Shown: positions 17,909 through 27,529 of the stretch, piece after piece
How the letters are laid out: each line of letters opens with the position of its first letter
Numbering within the stretch: the first letter of the stretch is position 1
Assembly: GCA_963816065.1 (NCBI GenBank)
Contig: CAWFJG010000019.1
Coordinates: forward strand, 248,001-312,000
Origin: Roseiarcus sp963816065
GTDB taxonomy: Bacteria > Pseudomonadota > Alphaproteobacteria > Rhizobiales > Beijerinckiaceae
Length of the DNA: 64,000 bases
Reading direction: 5' to 3'
Notes under the pieces: model-generated
Databases searched by the model: none
Seen by the model: only the letters and a program-made list of their open reading frames with translations
Told to the model about the DNA's origin: nothing
Program-made: the position numbers and the translations under genes

Positions 17909-19625
17909 TCAATCTTGACTTTCCGACGACAAAATGCGGGCGATTCGTTGCGCGAGGCCGTATAGGTCGGGCCGCTCCTGGAGCGATCCGTCGGCGTCGA
18001 CGAAGGCCGTGAAATATTCGATGTGGATCGGCAGGGGCCGCGGCAGGAAGACCGTACGCTCACGGCCGCCGATCGCCGCCTCGATTCGGGCTTCGGACCA
18101 TCCCAGCACGATTTCGGCCAGCCGCTCGGGGTCCTCGACCCGCACGCAGCCGTGGCTGAGCGCCCGCATGTCTTGATCGAACAGCTGCCGCGAGGGCGTG
18201 TCGTGCAGGTAAACGGAGTGATCGTTCGGGAACATGAAGGCAAGGCGCCCGAGCGCGTTGTCCTCGCCCGGGGGCTGGCGCACGGCAAACCGCCCGCCGA
18301 CGTTCTTCACCTCGTAGCCGAGGCGCTCGAAGTGATCGAGGCGCGGCAGGATCTCCTTCTTGACGATCGAATCGGGAACCTCCCAGGAGGGATTGACCAG
18401 CACGTAGCGCATCCAGCTGGAAAACACCGGGGTCGGCGTATCCGGTTTGCCCACCACGACGCGGCTGCTCATGAGGACCGCATCGCCGTCCATGACCGAG
18501 ACGGAAAAGTCGGGAATGTTGACCTCGATTCGCCGTTCGCCCAGGTCGCGCGGCTGCCAGCGCCACATCTCCATGTTGGCGAGAAGGACGGCGCGTTCGC
18601 GGGCTGCCGAGCCGCGCAGGGGCGCCGCCCCGGCCGAGGCGAGATAGGCCCGGCCGTTTGCATGGCGGCGTCTGGCGGCGGCGCCGAAGAGCGGATCGGC
18701 GACCATCGCGGATGTGTCCGAGACGGCGGCGTCCGAATCGACCGCCGCGGCGTCCGATCGGGCGCCCTCGGTCGCCGCGGCGTCCAGACCTATGAGCGCC
18801 TCGCGTAGCGCACGGTAGGCTTTCTGCGGCGGATTGAAGTCCGCGAGCCGCGCGCCCGGATCGGACGCGGCGGCCGTCTCGGCCAGCGCCGCGCCCGGAT
18901 CGGCGACCTCGGGCGCGTTGGAAAAGAGCGGCGACACGCGCAGAGGCGAGAGGCGTGATCCGCTCGCCTGCTCGGCGTAAGCGACGACGTCCGCTGCGAC
19001 GGCGACCTCCGCGCTCGCGATCGCTTCCGGGTCGAGGGGGGCAACGAGTGTGCGGGGCAAGGGCAGGCGGACCCCGACCGAGCCCGTCCTCCGGCGCGCG
19101 GACGAGCTGCGCCGCCGCGGCTCGGCCGGCGGCGGTGAGCCCGTCGGCGTCGACCCACACAGGACGGAAGCCGTGGCTCGCGTAATACGCCCCAATCGCG
19201 GCCTTGGCCGCGCGCCAGTCGCCGCGCCCGAGCGGATTCACGTGTTCGTCGCGCAGGATGAAATGATCGAGCGCGAGGGCGAGCGCCGCCGGGAGAGGAT
19301 CGGGCGCGGCGCTCGCGCCGGCTTCGACGACGGCCGACGGCGACGCCCAGTCCGGCGTTGGCGGCGCGGCCCTGACGACCGCGGCGGGCGGCCGGTCGAG
19401 GCGCTCGAAGGCGCCGAGATTCGCCGCAGCTTCAGCCGGCCTAGGCGCCTCGAGCGTGTCAATCAGGGGGCTCGCGGAGATTGCGCCGAAGCGCGAGGGC
19501 GGGTCGACCCGGAGAGCGGCGCGGAAATCGTCCGCGGAAGCGGAGCCCGCTGCGATCGCAACCGCCGCGACGGCGACCGCCATACGCAACGGCGCAGGGA
19601 TCCGCTTCCGACTGTCGCCAGTCAT
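17909..19625 (-). pseudogene. LdtD/YcbB-type L,D-transpeptidase, broken by one frameshift
   Basis: The N-terminal frame gives a signal peptide (APLRMAVAVAAVAIAAGSAS) and a region with HFILRDEHVNPLGRGDW and YYASHGFRPVWVDADGL. After the G4 run at 19072-19075 (minus-strand sense) the reading moves to a second frame with ERRIEVNIPDFSVSVMDG, SWEVPDSIVKKEILPRLDHF and the catalytic DMRALSHGCVRVEDPE. The YkuD domain forms 3-3 crosslinks in peptidoglycan; the catalytic Cys is in SHGCVR. Length (about 570 residues when joined) and domain order match LdtD. The break in a homopolymer makes a sequencing error likely. It faces the same way as the DUF882 gene, 248 bases upstream. Confidence 0.82.
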
Positions 19626-19722
19626 GCCCCTTCCTCGCCGCGATCGAACGCTGTCTCGTACGCGATTTTTTGCCGCCGGGGGAGACCTGCGCCCGATTTT
19701 CGGCGCCGACCGGCGGTGAATG

Positions 19723-21205
19723 TCACGCCGCGTCTCCGATCAGGTCGTCGCCAAGACCGGAGTCCTTCATCTTGCGGTACAGCGTCGAGCGTCCGATGCC
19801 GAGCTTGCGCGCCACCTGCGACATCTGCCCGCGATAATGGCTGAGCGCAAAGCGGATCGATTCGGCCTCGATCTCCTCCAGCGTTCGCACGTCGCCGTGA
19901 TCGTTGAGAAGCCGCAACGTATGAGGATCGACGGCCTCGATCGTGGCCGGCCGAGGCGCATGCGCCTCGGGGTCGGCCGCCACAGGTGGAGGAGCGGGGG
20001 GAATGCGCACGTCGAAGCCTTCGACCTGCGCGGCGATCTGAGGGAACTCGGCGACCGTCAGTTCGTCGCCGTCCGCCAGCACAACGGCCCGGAACACCGC
20101 GTTCTCGAGCTGGCGCACATTGCCGGGCCAGTCGTAGACCGAGAGCAGCGCCAGCGCCTCGGCCGAAATCCCGCGGACGCGCTTGCCCTCCTCGGCGCAG
20201 AAGCGCGCGAGAAAACGGCGCGCGAGGTCAGGCACGTCGCAGGCTCGGGCTCGCAGCGGCGGGATCGCAATTGGGAATACATTGAGGCGATAGAACAGGT
20301 CCTCGCGGAATTGGCCGGCCTTCACCAGTTCGATGAGGTTTTGGTTGGTCGCCGAGATGACGCGCACGTCCACCTTGACGGAACGGCGCGCGCCGACAGG
20401 ATCGATCTCGCCGTCTTGCAGCGCGCGCAAAAGCTTGACCTGAGCCTCGAGCGACAGCTCGCCGATCTCGTCCAGGAAGAGCGTGCCGGTATTGGCTTCG
20501 GCGAATTTGCCGATGTGCTTTTCGGTGGCGCCGGTGAACGAGCCCTTTTCGTGGCCGAACAGGATCGATTCCACCAGCGTCTCGGGGAGCGCGCCGCAGT
20601 TGACGGTGACGAACGGTTTGCCGCGCCGCTCCGAGCTGCCCTGGATGGCTCTCGCCAACAATTCCTTGCCGACGCCGGATTCGCCTTCGATTAGCACGGG
20701 AATGTTCGACTTGGCGGCGCGCTCCGCGAGCCGCACCGTGCGAGCCATCGAACTCGGCGCGGCTGACGATGTCGCGAAACATGAGGACGCCGGCGTTGCG
20801 CCGGGTGGCGCGGCGGAGCTCGTCCTCCAGCGCATCGACCCGGAGCGCGTTCTTGATCGAAAACTGCAGCCTCTCGGCCCCGACCGGCTTGACGACGAAG
20901 TCGATCGCGCCGGCCCGCATGGCCGAAATGACAGCCTCGATCGAGCCGTGCGCCGTCTGTACGATCGCCGGCACCGCGATGTCGCGCTGGCGCAGGCGTT
21001 CAAGAACGCCCATGCCGTCGAGATCGGGCATGACGAGGTCGAGAATGACGAGGTTGATCGGCGGACGGTCGGACGCCTGGATCCGCGCCAACGCCTCCTC
21101 GCCCGACTCCACAGTCTCCACGTCGTAGCCGAATCGCTTTGTCATCGCCTCCAACAGGCGGCGTTGAATCGGATCGTCGTCGGCGACAAGGATGAGGGCG
21201 GCCAT
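19723..21205 (-). pseudogene. Sigma-54-dependent response regulator (receiver-AAA-Fis), broken by one frameshift
   Basis: Starting at 21205 the product has a receiver domain (LILVADDDPIQRRLLE; phosphoacceptor Asp in VILDLVMPDLDG; Lys in DFVVKPVG). After a one-base shift at about 20751 an AAA+ domain follows: Walker A GESGVGKELLAR, the sigma-54 contact loop GSFTGA (usual form GAFTGA), Walker B TLFLDEIGEL and DWPGNVRQLENA. It ends in a Fis-type helix-turn-helix (MSQVARKLGIGRSTLYRKMK). It would activate sigma-54 promoters on phosphorylation. No sensor kinase is adjacent. The shift removes one residue from an otherwise conserved AESMARTVRLAERAAKS segment. Confidence 0.85.
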
Positions 21206-21377
21206 GGGAATCCCAGCACTGCGGCGCGCTTGTCGCGTCGGGCAGCGGTGAGCCTCGGCCATCACGGTAAACGCCATGTTAATGGCGTCCCACTTTGGCG
21301 ATGACTGTCCTCAAAAGGGCCGCTTTGTCCCGGAGAAGGATTGCCATGATGAAGGCTCCGTTGCACAGGTCTCGACA

Positions 21378-23213
21378 ATGAGAAGATATTCCGACTCCGT
21401 TTTCGCCATTGCCGCCCCGGCTTCCGTTGCGGACGGGCTCGGCGCATTGCCGGAGTGGCGGCTCGACCACCTTTACGAGGGCATGGACTCGCCTCGCTTC
21501 GCGGCCGATCTCGATCGCGCCGGACGCGAAGCCAGGGCGTTCGCGGAACGCTGGCGCGGCCGCCTCGCCGACATTGCGGCCGGCCCAGGCGCCGGCGCGG
21601 CGCTCGCCGAGGCGGTGGCCGGCTACGAGGCGCTGCAGGACCTCACCGGCCGCGTCATGTCCTACGCCTCGCTCCTCTACGCCTCGGACACCAGCGACGC
21701 CGGGCGCGCTAAATTCTATGGCGACGCGCAGGAAAGGGTGACCGCGCTCGCGGGCGATCTTCTGTTCTTCGAGCTCGAACTCAACCGGGTCGACGACAGC
21801 GTGCTCGAAGCGGCGATGGCGACGCCGGCGCTCGGCCGCTATCGTCCCTGGCTCGAGGACATCCGCAAGGAGAAGCCGCACCAGCTCGCCGACGAGATCG
21901 AGAAGCTGTTTCTCGAGAAGTCGGTCTCCGGCGCCGCCGCCTGGAACCGCCTGTTCGACGAGACGATGTCTGCGCTGCGCTTCGACTTCGAGGGCGAGAG
22001 CCTGACGCTCGAGCCGCTGCTCTCGAAGCTCCAGGACCCGGACGAGCGGAAGCGCGAGGCCGCCGCGAAAGCGCTGGCCGCGACACTCGGCGCCAATCAG
22101 CGCCTGTTCACTATGATCACCAACACGCTCGCAAAGGACAAGGAGATCTCAGACCGTTGGCGCAAGTTCGCCGATCCTGCCGATTCGCGTCATCTCGCCA
22201 ACCGGGTCGAACCCGAGGTGGTCGAAGCGCTGGTCGCCGCGGTCACCGACGCCTATCCGCGTCTGTCGCACCGCTATTACGCGCTGAAGGCGCGCTGGTT
22301 CGGCAAGACGAAGCTAGCGCACTGGGACCGCAACGCCCCGCTGCCGGGCCTCACGCCCCGCATCTATTCGTGGGAGCGCGCGCGCGACACCGTGCTCTCG
22401 GCCTACGCCGGCTTCTCGTCGCGCATGGCCGATATCGCGCGCCGTTTCTTCGACGAGGGCTGGATCGACGCGCCGGTCAGGCCCGGCAAGGCGCCCGGCG
22501 CCTTCGCCCACCCGACGACGCCTTCGGCCCACCCCTACGTGCTGGTCAACTTTCTCGGCAAGCCGCGCGACGTGACGACGCTCGCCCACGAACTCGGCCA
22601 CGGCGTGCATCAGGTGCTCGCCGCCCCCAACGGCGCCTTGATGGCGCCGACGCCACTGACGCTGGCTGAGACGGCCTCGGTGTTCGGCGAGATGCTGACC
22701 TTCCGCGCGATGCTGGCCGCGGTGACTGATCCAAGCGAGCGCAAGGCGATGCTGGCCGGCAAGATCGAGGACATGCTCAACACCGTCGTGCGCCAGATCG
22801 CCTTCTACAAGTTCGAGCGCCTGGTCCATCTCGAACGTCGCAATGGCGAACTGACCGCGGACAAGATCAACGCCTTCTGGATGCAGGTGCAGAGCGAGAG
22901 CCTCGGGCCGGCGATCGACCTCACGGCCGGCTACGAAACCTACTGGGGCTACATCGGCCACTTCATCCATGCGCCGTTTTACGTCTACGCCTACGCCTTC
23001 GGCGACTGTCTGGTGAACTCCCTCTACGGCGTCTACGAGAATGCCCGCGAAGGCTTTGCGGAACGCTATCTGGCGATGCTCGCGGCCGGCGGCTCGAAGT
23101 CCTACAACGAGCTGCTCGAGCCCTTCGGCCTCGACGCCAGGGACCCGGCCTTCTGGAGCATCGGGCTTTCGGTGATCGAGCGGATGATCGGCGAGCTCGA
23201 GGCGATGGGGTAA
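21378..23213 (+). CDS. pepF: M3-family oligoendopeptidase F
   Basis: A 611-residue cytosolic metallopeptidase. The zinc site is LAHELGHGVHQV at about residues 401-412, with the third ligand in the TETASVFGEML-type segment (LAETASVFGEM) 26 residues later. Oligoendopeptidases of this family degrade 7-17-residue peptides. N-terminal LPEWRLDHLYEGMDSPRFAAD and ALQDLTGRVMSYASLLYA match the PepF N-terminal domain. I chose the ATG at 21378 because upstream codons are not conserved; the ribosome binding site is weak (CAGG). It is divergent from the response regulator. Confidence 0.93.
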   Translation: MRRYSDSVFAIAAPASVADGLGALPEWRLDHLYEGMDSPRFAADLDRAGREARAFAERWRGRLADIAAGPGAGAALAEAVAGYEALQDLTGRVMSYASLLYASDTSDAGRAKFYGDAQERVTALAGDLLFFELELNRVDDSVLEAAMATPALGRYRPWLEDIRKEKPHQLADEIEKLFLEKSVSGAAAWNRLFDETMSALRFDFEGESLTLEPLLSKLQDPDERKREAAAKALAATLGANQRLFTMITNTLAKDKEISDRWRKFADPADSRHLANRVEPEVVEALVAAVTDAYPRLSHRYYALKARWFGKTKLAHWDRNAPLPGLTPRIYSWERARDTVLSAYAGFSSRMADIARRFFDEGWIDAPVRPGKAPGAFAHPTTPSAHPYVLVNFLGKPRDVTTLAHELGHGVHQVLAAPNGALMAPTPLTLAETASVFGEMLTFRAMLAAVTDPSERKAMLAGKIEDMLNTVVRQIAFYKFERLVHLERRNGELTADKINAFWMQVQSESLGPAIDLTAGYETYWGYIGHFIHAPFYVYAYAFGDCLVNSLYGVYENAREGFAERYLAMLAAGGSKSYNELLEPFGLDARDPAFWSIGLSVIERMIGELEAMG

Positions 23214-23268
23214 GACGAGGGCGGAGAGACGACCGGAAGCGGGGTCGCCACCATCGCGCTTCCGCCCG

Positions 23269-23390
23269 TCAAGCCGTCGACGGCTTGAACGTCATCGCCA
23301 CACCGTTCATGCAGCAGCGAAGGCCCGTTGGCTTCGGACCGTCGTCGAAGACTTGACCAAGGCGCCTGCCGCATCGCCCAGCAAATCGCC
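23269..23390 (-). pseudogene. Remnant of a methionine sulfoxide reductase B gene (3' end)
   Basis: On the minus strand, the frame before the stop at 23269 reads LGQVFDDGPKPTGLRCCMNG then VAMTFKP. This is the conserved MsrB C-terminus (family form LGHVFDDGPKPTGLRYCMNG). The His is replaced by Gln and the RYC motif by RCC. Upstream the match fades into sequence with no MsrB features; the two CxxC zinc sites are absent. It is a decayed fragment. The rest of the 23214-23733 gap holds nothing I can name. Confidence 0.65.
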
Positions 23391-23733
23391 GGCATGCTGA
23401 AACGCTCGTCTCCCGACGAGCCCGACTGGAGGCTGTCAGCGGCTGCGCAATTCGTCATGAGCGGTCTGCATGCCGCCGCTGTTTGGTCGCTCGATAACCC
23501 GGGGGGTCGAAAAAAGGCCGCTCATCGACCTGATTGCGAGCGTCGTTTGGAAGGGGGGCTCGGCCCTCGAAGTCGGCCCGGCAAATGGCGGCTCGTCGTA
23601 GGGCTTTTGCGTCGATCCCGCCTCGTTTCGGCCGGATTGACGCCCAGCGCAGGACCGCATTCCGACGCAAGCGCGGGTGTATTGGGCGCAGACGCGGTCT
23701 ATATGGCTGCCTGAGACAGGAGCGCCCCGCTTA

Positions 23734-25101
23734 GTGACCCGCGACGACGAAGCCAACCGCCTCTCCGCCCGCGCGCAGCGCTACGCCCGCCTTGGCGTCA
23801 ACGCCGGCGCGTTCGCCGCTCGCGTCGGCGTCAATCGGCTGACCGGGGGCGGGCGCGATACGGACGCGCGCGCGCTGGCGAGCGCGCTCGGCTCCATGAA
23901 GGGGCCGATGATGAAGGTCGCGCAGATCCTGACCACGATCCCCGACGCGCTGCCGACCGACTACGCCAACGAGCTCATCCGCCTACAATCGCAGGCGCCG
24001 CCGATGGGCGCGGGCTTCGTGCGCCGGCGGATGGTCGCCGAGCTGGGCGCAGACTGGCGGGCGCGCTTCGCCGAGTTCGATCTGAAGCCCGCTGCGGCCG
24101 CTTCGCTCGGCCAGGTGCACAAGGGGCGGACGCTCGAGGGCGAAGAGGTCGCCTGCAAGCTGCAATATCCGGAGATGGCCTCGGCGGTCGAAACCGACCT
24201 GTCGCAACTCGATCTCTTGTTCTCGCTGCACAAGCGGATCGGCGGGGCGATCGAGACCAGCGAGATCGCGCGTGAGATCCGCGACCGGGTGCGCGAGGAG
24301 CTCGATTATGTGCGCGAGGGGAAAATCGCCCGCCTTTATGCGGTGATGCTTGCCGACCGGCCGTTCGTGCGCGTGCCGCGCGTCCACGAGGACCTGAGCG
24401 CGCGCCGGCTGCTCACCCTGCAATGGCTCGAGGGCGAAAAGCTCACGGTATTCGAAAGCGCGCCGCAGGAGGCGCGCGATGCGATCGCAGTCGGGCTGTT
24501 CGACGCCTGGTGGCGGCCGTTCCTGCGCTACGGGATCATTCACGGCGATCCGCATCTCGGCAATTACGCCGTCGTCGCCTCGGGCGAGGGCGCGGCTTTG
24601 AGGGTGGAAGGGGTCAATCTGTTCGACTACGGCTGCGTCCGCATCTTTCCGTCGCGCTTCGTGCGCGGCGTGGTCGAGCTCTATCGCGGCTTGAGGGCCA
24701 ACGACAACTCTCATGTCGCCGAGGCCTATACGCTCTGGGGGTTCCCGAAGCTGACGCGCGGCACGTTCGAGGCGATGACGATCTGGGCCCGCTTCATTTG
24801 CGGGCCGATCCTCGACGACCGCGTGCGCACCGCCGCCGACGGGGTCAGCCCGGCCGAATACGGGCGCAAGGAGATCGGCCAGGCGATGCGCGCCCTGCGG
24901 GCGGAAGGCGGCGGGCTCCTGATCCCGCGCGAGTTCGTCTTCCTCGAGCGCGCCACCATCGGCCTCGGCGGCGCATTCCTCAGGCTCGGCGCGCGGCTCA
25001 ATTTCCACCGCATGTACGAGGACGCCATCGCCGGCTTCGACGCAGACGTTGTCGGGCAGCGTCAGGCGAAGGCGCTGAAGGCGGTGGGGCTGGAGCGGTG
25101 A
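23734..25101 (+). CDS. ABC1/AarF (UbiB-type) atypical kinase
   Basis: A 455-residue protein with the ABC1 family features in order: KGPMMKVAQIL near residue 60 (the KxGQ-like motif), ASLGQVHKGR (alanine-rich nucleotide loop), VACKLQYPE (catalytic Lys region), then HGDPHLGNYAV and LFDYGCV (catalytic and metal-binding loops). Family members support ubiquinone biosynthesis, probably as ATPases acting on lipid. It lacks the C-terminal membrane helices of UbiB and is closer to the soluble type found in many Rhizobiales. The start is taken as GTG 23734 with AGGAG 11 bases before; ATG 23677 would add 19 unconserved residues. Confidence 0.85.
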   Translation: MTRDDEANRLSARAQRYARLGVNAGAFAARVGVNRLTGGGRDTDARALASALGSMKGPMMKVAQILTTIPDALPTDYANELIRLQSQAPPMGAGFVRRRMVAELGADWRARFAEFDLKPAAAASLGQVHKGRTLEGEEVACKLQYPEMASAVETDLSQLDLLFSLHKRIGGAIETSEIAREIRDRVREELDYVREGKIARLYAVMLADRPFVRVPRVHEDLSARRLLTLQWLEGEKLTVFESAPQEARDAIAVGLFDAWWRPFLRYGIIHGDPHLGNYAVVASGEGAALRVEGVNLFDYGCVRIFPSRFVRGVVELYRGLRANDNSHVAEAYTLWGFPKLTRGTFEAMTIWARFICGPILDDRVRTAADGVSPAEYGRKEIGQAMRALRAEGGGLLIPREFVFLERATIGLGGAFLRLGARLNFHRMYEDAIAGFDADVVGQRQAKALKAVGLER

Positions 25102-25202
25102 GGGCGGCGCGGAGCTGATAGCGACGGCGGAGACGCTCGCAGTGGGCGGCCCGTAAGTCCGTGCTCGGGGGCTTTATCGCCCGGACCGGCCCGATCCGGC
25201 TT

Positions 25203-25381
25203 GCCTGCTAGCAGGCGGATTATTTTTCCGGAGCTGGCGTTCAATTCCGAAAAGTCTCGCAATATCATGGCGCTGATAGTCATACAACCGAGTGGTTGCG
25301 GCATGGAACAGGCGACTCGAACAGGCTCGGAACAGGCAATTAACAGGCACTTAACAGGCTCGAAACAGGCAGAAAACAGGC
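25203..25381 (+). repeat. Phased AACAGG element, copy A
   Basis: The order along the plus strand is: palindrome GCCTGCTAGCAGGC (25203-25216), the motif GCAATATCATG (25259-25269), a small hairpin CAACC-GAGT-GGTTG (25285-25298), then AACAGGC at 25307, 25320, 25331, 25342, 25353, 25364 and 25375. The last six are exactly 11 bases apart. The 11-base period shifts the frame each time, so it is not coding. It lies between two convergent genes. The same layout recurs at 41.3-41.4 kb and, in part, at 54.2-54.4 kb. Confidence 0.8.
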
Positions 25382-25459
25382 AGAGGAAACGGGGCGCGGA
25401 ACGGAGCGCGCTCGGGTTGTAACGTGGCCACGCTGGCCAACGAACAGGGGACAAAATTC

Positions 25460-25535
25460 ATCACAAAGACATGGCTAATGACGAAGGCGCGCCGAGCCCC
25501 AGTCGTTCTTCGTGTCCTTCGCGCCCTTTGCAGTG
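25460..25535. repeat. Imperfect inverted repeat of the CACAAAG...CTTTG type
   Basis: TTCATCACAAAGACATGGCT on the left and TTCTTCGTGTCCTTCGCGCC followed by CTTTGCAGTGA on the right form a long imperfect palindrome around ACGAAGG/CCTTCGTG. A related copy lies at 52363-52440. Similar sequences are scattered in many bacterial genomes between genes. I infer a non-coding dispersed repeat. Confidence 0.45.
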
Positions 25536-25639
25536 AGAGCAGAACTCTCCCTCGCTCCCTTCGTTCGGCCGGCGAAAGAAATCGGCTTGGTCGTGCGCCG
25601 ACGCGGTCGACGACCGCATGTGCCGCCGGCGCTCGCCGC

Positions 25640-26041
25640 TCAGTTGTTCTTCGCGCCCTCGAAGATCCACGACCAGATGTTCTGGCGGACGCAGTTGGGT
25701 AGGCGCTTGTGGCGGAACGGCATTTGCAGCTTGGCCTCGCCGTTGACCAACCGCATGATGTTGCTCTCATCGGGCTTGCCTGCGATCACCATCGGCCCGT
25801 AGCTGGTTCCCTTCATCAGGCCCTCGTATGTCCTGAGGTCGAAACCGCTCTTTTCATAGCCCTCGCCGCCGGGTTGGTGGCAGGACACGCACCAGCCTCT
25901 GAAAATCGGGGCAATGTCGTCGGAATAGCTGACCTGCGCTTGTGCGGCGCAGACGTGCGTGACCGGAATCCCTCCTGCGCCCCAGGCAAGAGCGAGTCCG
26001 CCGGCGACGACACTGGCGAGGGCGACGCTCAGACGCTTCAT
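25640..26041 (-). CDS. Exported single-haem c-type cytochrome (PSCyt1-like domain)
   Basis: A 133-residue protein with signal peptide MKRLSVALASVVAGGLALA and one haem site CVSCH at about residue 51 within DIAPIFRGWCVSCHQPGGEG. Later GPMVIAGKPDESNIMRLV and LQMPFRHKRLPNCVRQNIW resemble the planctomycete-type cytochrome C domain, with a Met-Pro pair (QMPF) that could give the sixth ligand. CAGGAGAA lies six bases before the ATG. It would act in periplasmic electron transfer; no partner dehydrogenase is next to it. Confidence 0.85.
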   Translation of the reverse strand: MKRLSVALASVVAGGLALAWGAGGIPVTHVCAAQAQVSYSDDIAPIFRGWCVSCHQPGGEGYEKSGFDLRTYEGLMKGTSYGPMVIAGKPDESNIMRLVNGEAKLQMPFRHKRLPNCVRQNIWSWIFEGAKNN

Positions 26042-27529
26042 GATGTTCTCCTGCTTTGCCCCTCGCGTGAGCGTGAGGATCAACTCGGCGCCGACGTTGA
26101 CTGGGAGACCGCGGGAAAACGTCTGACAGTCCGCATGCACGCCGATTTTGGCATAGGCTCGAGCTTTGGCAAAGTCGTTGGAGCGATAGGCCCGTCGCCT
26201 GAAAGGGTCAGGACGAGCGGCGCATGCGTCTCGAGCGCCTCGGCAATCGGCAAGCCCCTCCTTCCACGTCCGCCGCCCGCTGGCGGCCGACCTTTCCGGC
26301 ATCGTCGGCCGCTTTGCCGATTCCGGCAATGCGGCGCGGTGTCGCGAGGGGCGGCGCCGCGCTGAAGTCGGCCGGCCGGCCTCAACAATCCATTGACTGT
26401 CGCTCGAGGAACAGACTTCGAGAACGGCAATTTCGAGGAGTTGGCCGGGGCAAAGATCGAACGAACTCCCGAGTTGCATCTGAAGTCAGGCAATGTCTGC
26501 CGCCTCTCGCTCGCCCTGGCGCTGGCGGCGCGCCCTGACCTCACACGATGGCCGGGATTGGGTCAGGATTGGCGGAGTTCAGTCCGGCTTGAATAGGCCC
26601 AGTCGGCCGCGAACTCAGACCTTTGGCGGATGCTCCTTTCCGCCATCGCCAATTGCCAGCCGGCGGAGATCTCTAGAAATTGGAGCGTGCCCGTTGGCCT
26701 GCACTGCGCCAAACGGGAGACGGGCGCCGGACTTCGACGCGCCATCGATGTCGAGGCCATTGCATGCTGCTGTTGGCGAAGCGCGAATATGCGAGGCGCG
26801 GACGAAGAAACAAGGGGATTCCAGTGCAGCCAGAGCGAATTCACCGCGGATTCAGGGGAAAATGACGACGAAACCGCCGGCGTTTGGGACGGACGTCTAT
26901 CCGGCGCGCCTTTTCCGCCGCTCGAAGAGACCCATCGCCTCGTGCGCGCATTTATCAGAATCCGAAAGCCGGAGGTTCGCGATCGGTTGCTGAGCATGGT
27001 GGAGCGGGTCTCGAACGAATGATGTTCGACTCAAATTGGCTCGGCGCGGCGCTGCGCCCTGGGGCGTGACTATCATAAAATGGAATCCGATCGACAATTG
27101 GTTGCAAAAAAGAGAAGGTGGTGTTAGTCTGATCCCAATGCCAGATCGGACCCCAAGATGCCGCCAGCTTTGATCCCGGCCTTGCCGCGCCGTTTCCGCC
27201 GAGAGAAGGTTCGGCGCGGTCGACCTTCGGACTGGAGACGGCCGGCCCGTGCGACCGCTTCTGCGGCAATGAGGCCCCGAGCGATTTGAAAATGGCCTGT
27301 GGGATGCGCGTAAGTGCTTGCCGGTTGGCTATAATCCTCTATGTTAAACCCGGAGTTCAACGATAACCAGATTTCGAGGCGGCGCCGCGTGGATGGCCGG
27401 GATCGGATGATCCGGCGGCCATGACGAGGAGGACGGTTTCTGCTTTGACCAACAGCTAGCGCTCTAAGAGCGGAGGAAATCCAAATGTCGCGCAGCGGGA
27501 ACGCGATGGCGAGACCGGAGCCTCTCGGG
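26042..27529. other. Gene-poor region of about 1.5 kb
   Basis: No complete gene can be supported here. Several parts are visibly AT-richer than the surroundings (for example 27060-27130 and 27300-27370). The only recognisable coding trace is the short regulator-like tail at about 26909-27022, listed separately. A long minus-strand frame opposite 26080-26544 contains EALETHAPLVLTLSGDGP but has Arg/Pro-rich ends and no ribosome binding site. The region looks like accumulated debris between the cytochrome gene and the TMEM175 gene. Confidence 0.4.
26909..27022 (+). pseudogene. Possible C-terminal remnant of an XRE-type regulator gene
   Basis: The frame ending at 27022 finishes with LEETHRLVRAFIRIRKPEVR then DRLLSMVERVSNE. 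This resembles the tail of short HTH_3 regulators (family form LVRAFNRIRDPEVRRRLLEL). No helix-turn-helix is found upstream in any frame, so only the tail would remain. The identification rests on about 30 residues. Confidence 0.35.

Noticed and set aside
25307..25381. CRISPR-like or coding repeat in the AACAGG arrays
   Set aside because: The units are 6-7 bp with 4-5 bp between them, too short for repeat-spacer units, and the 11-bp period destroys any reading frame.
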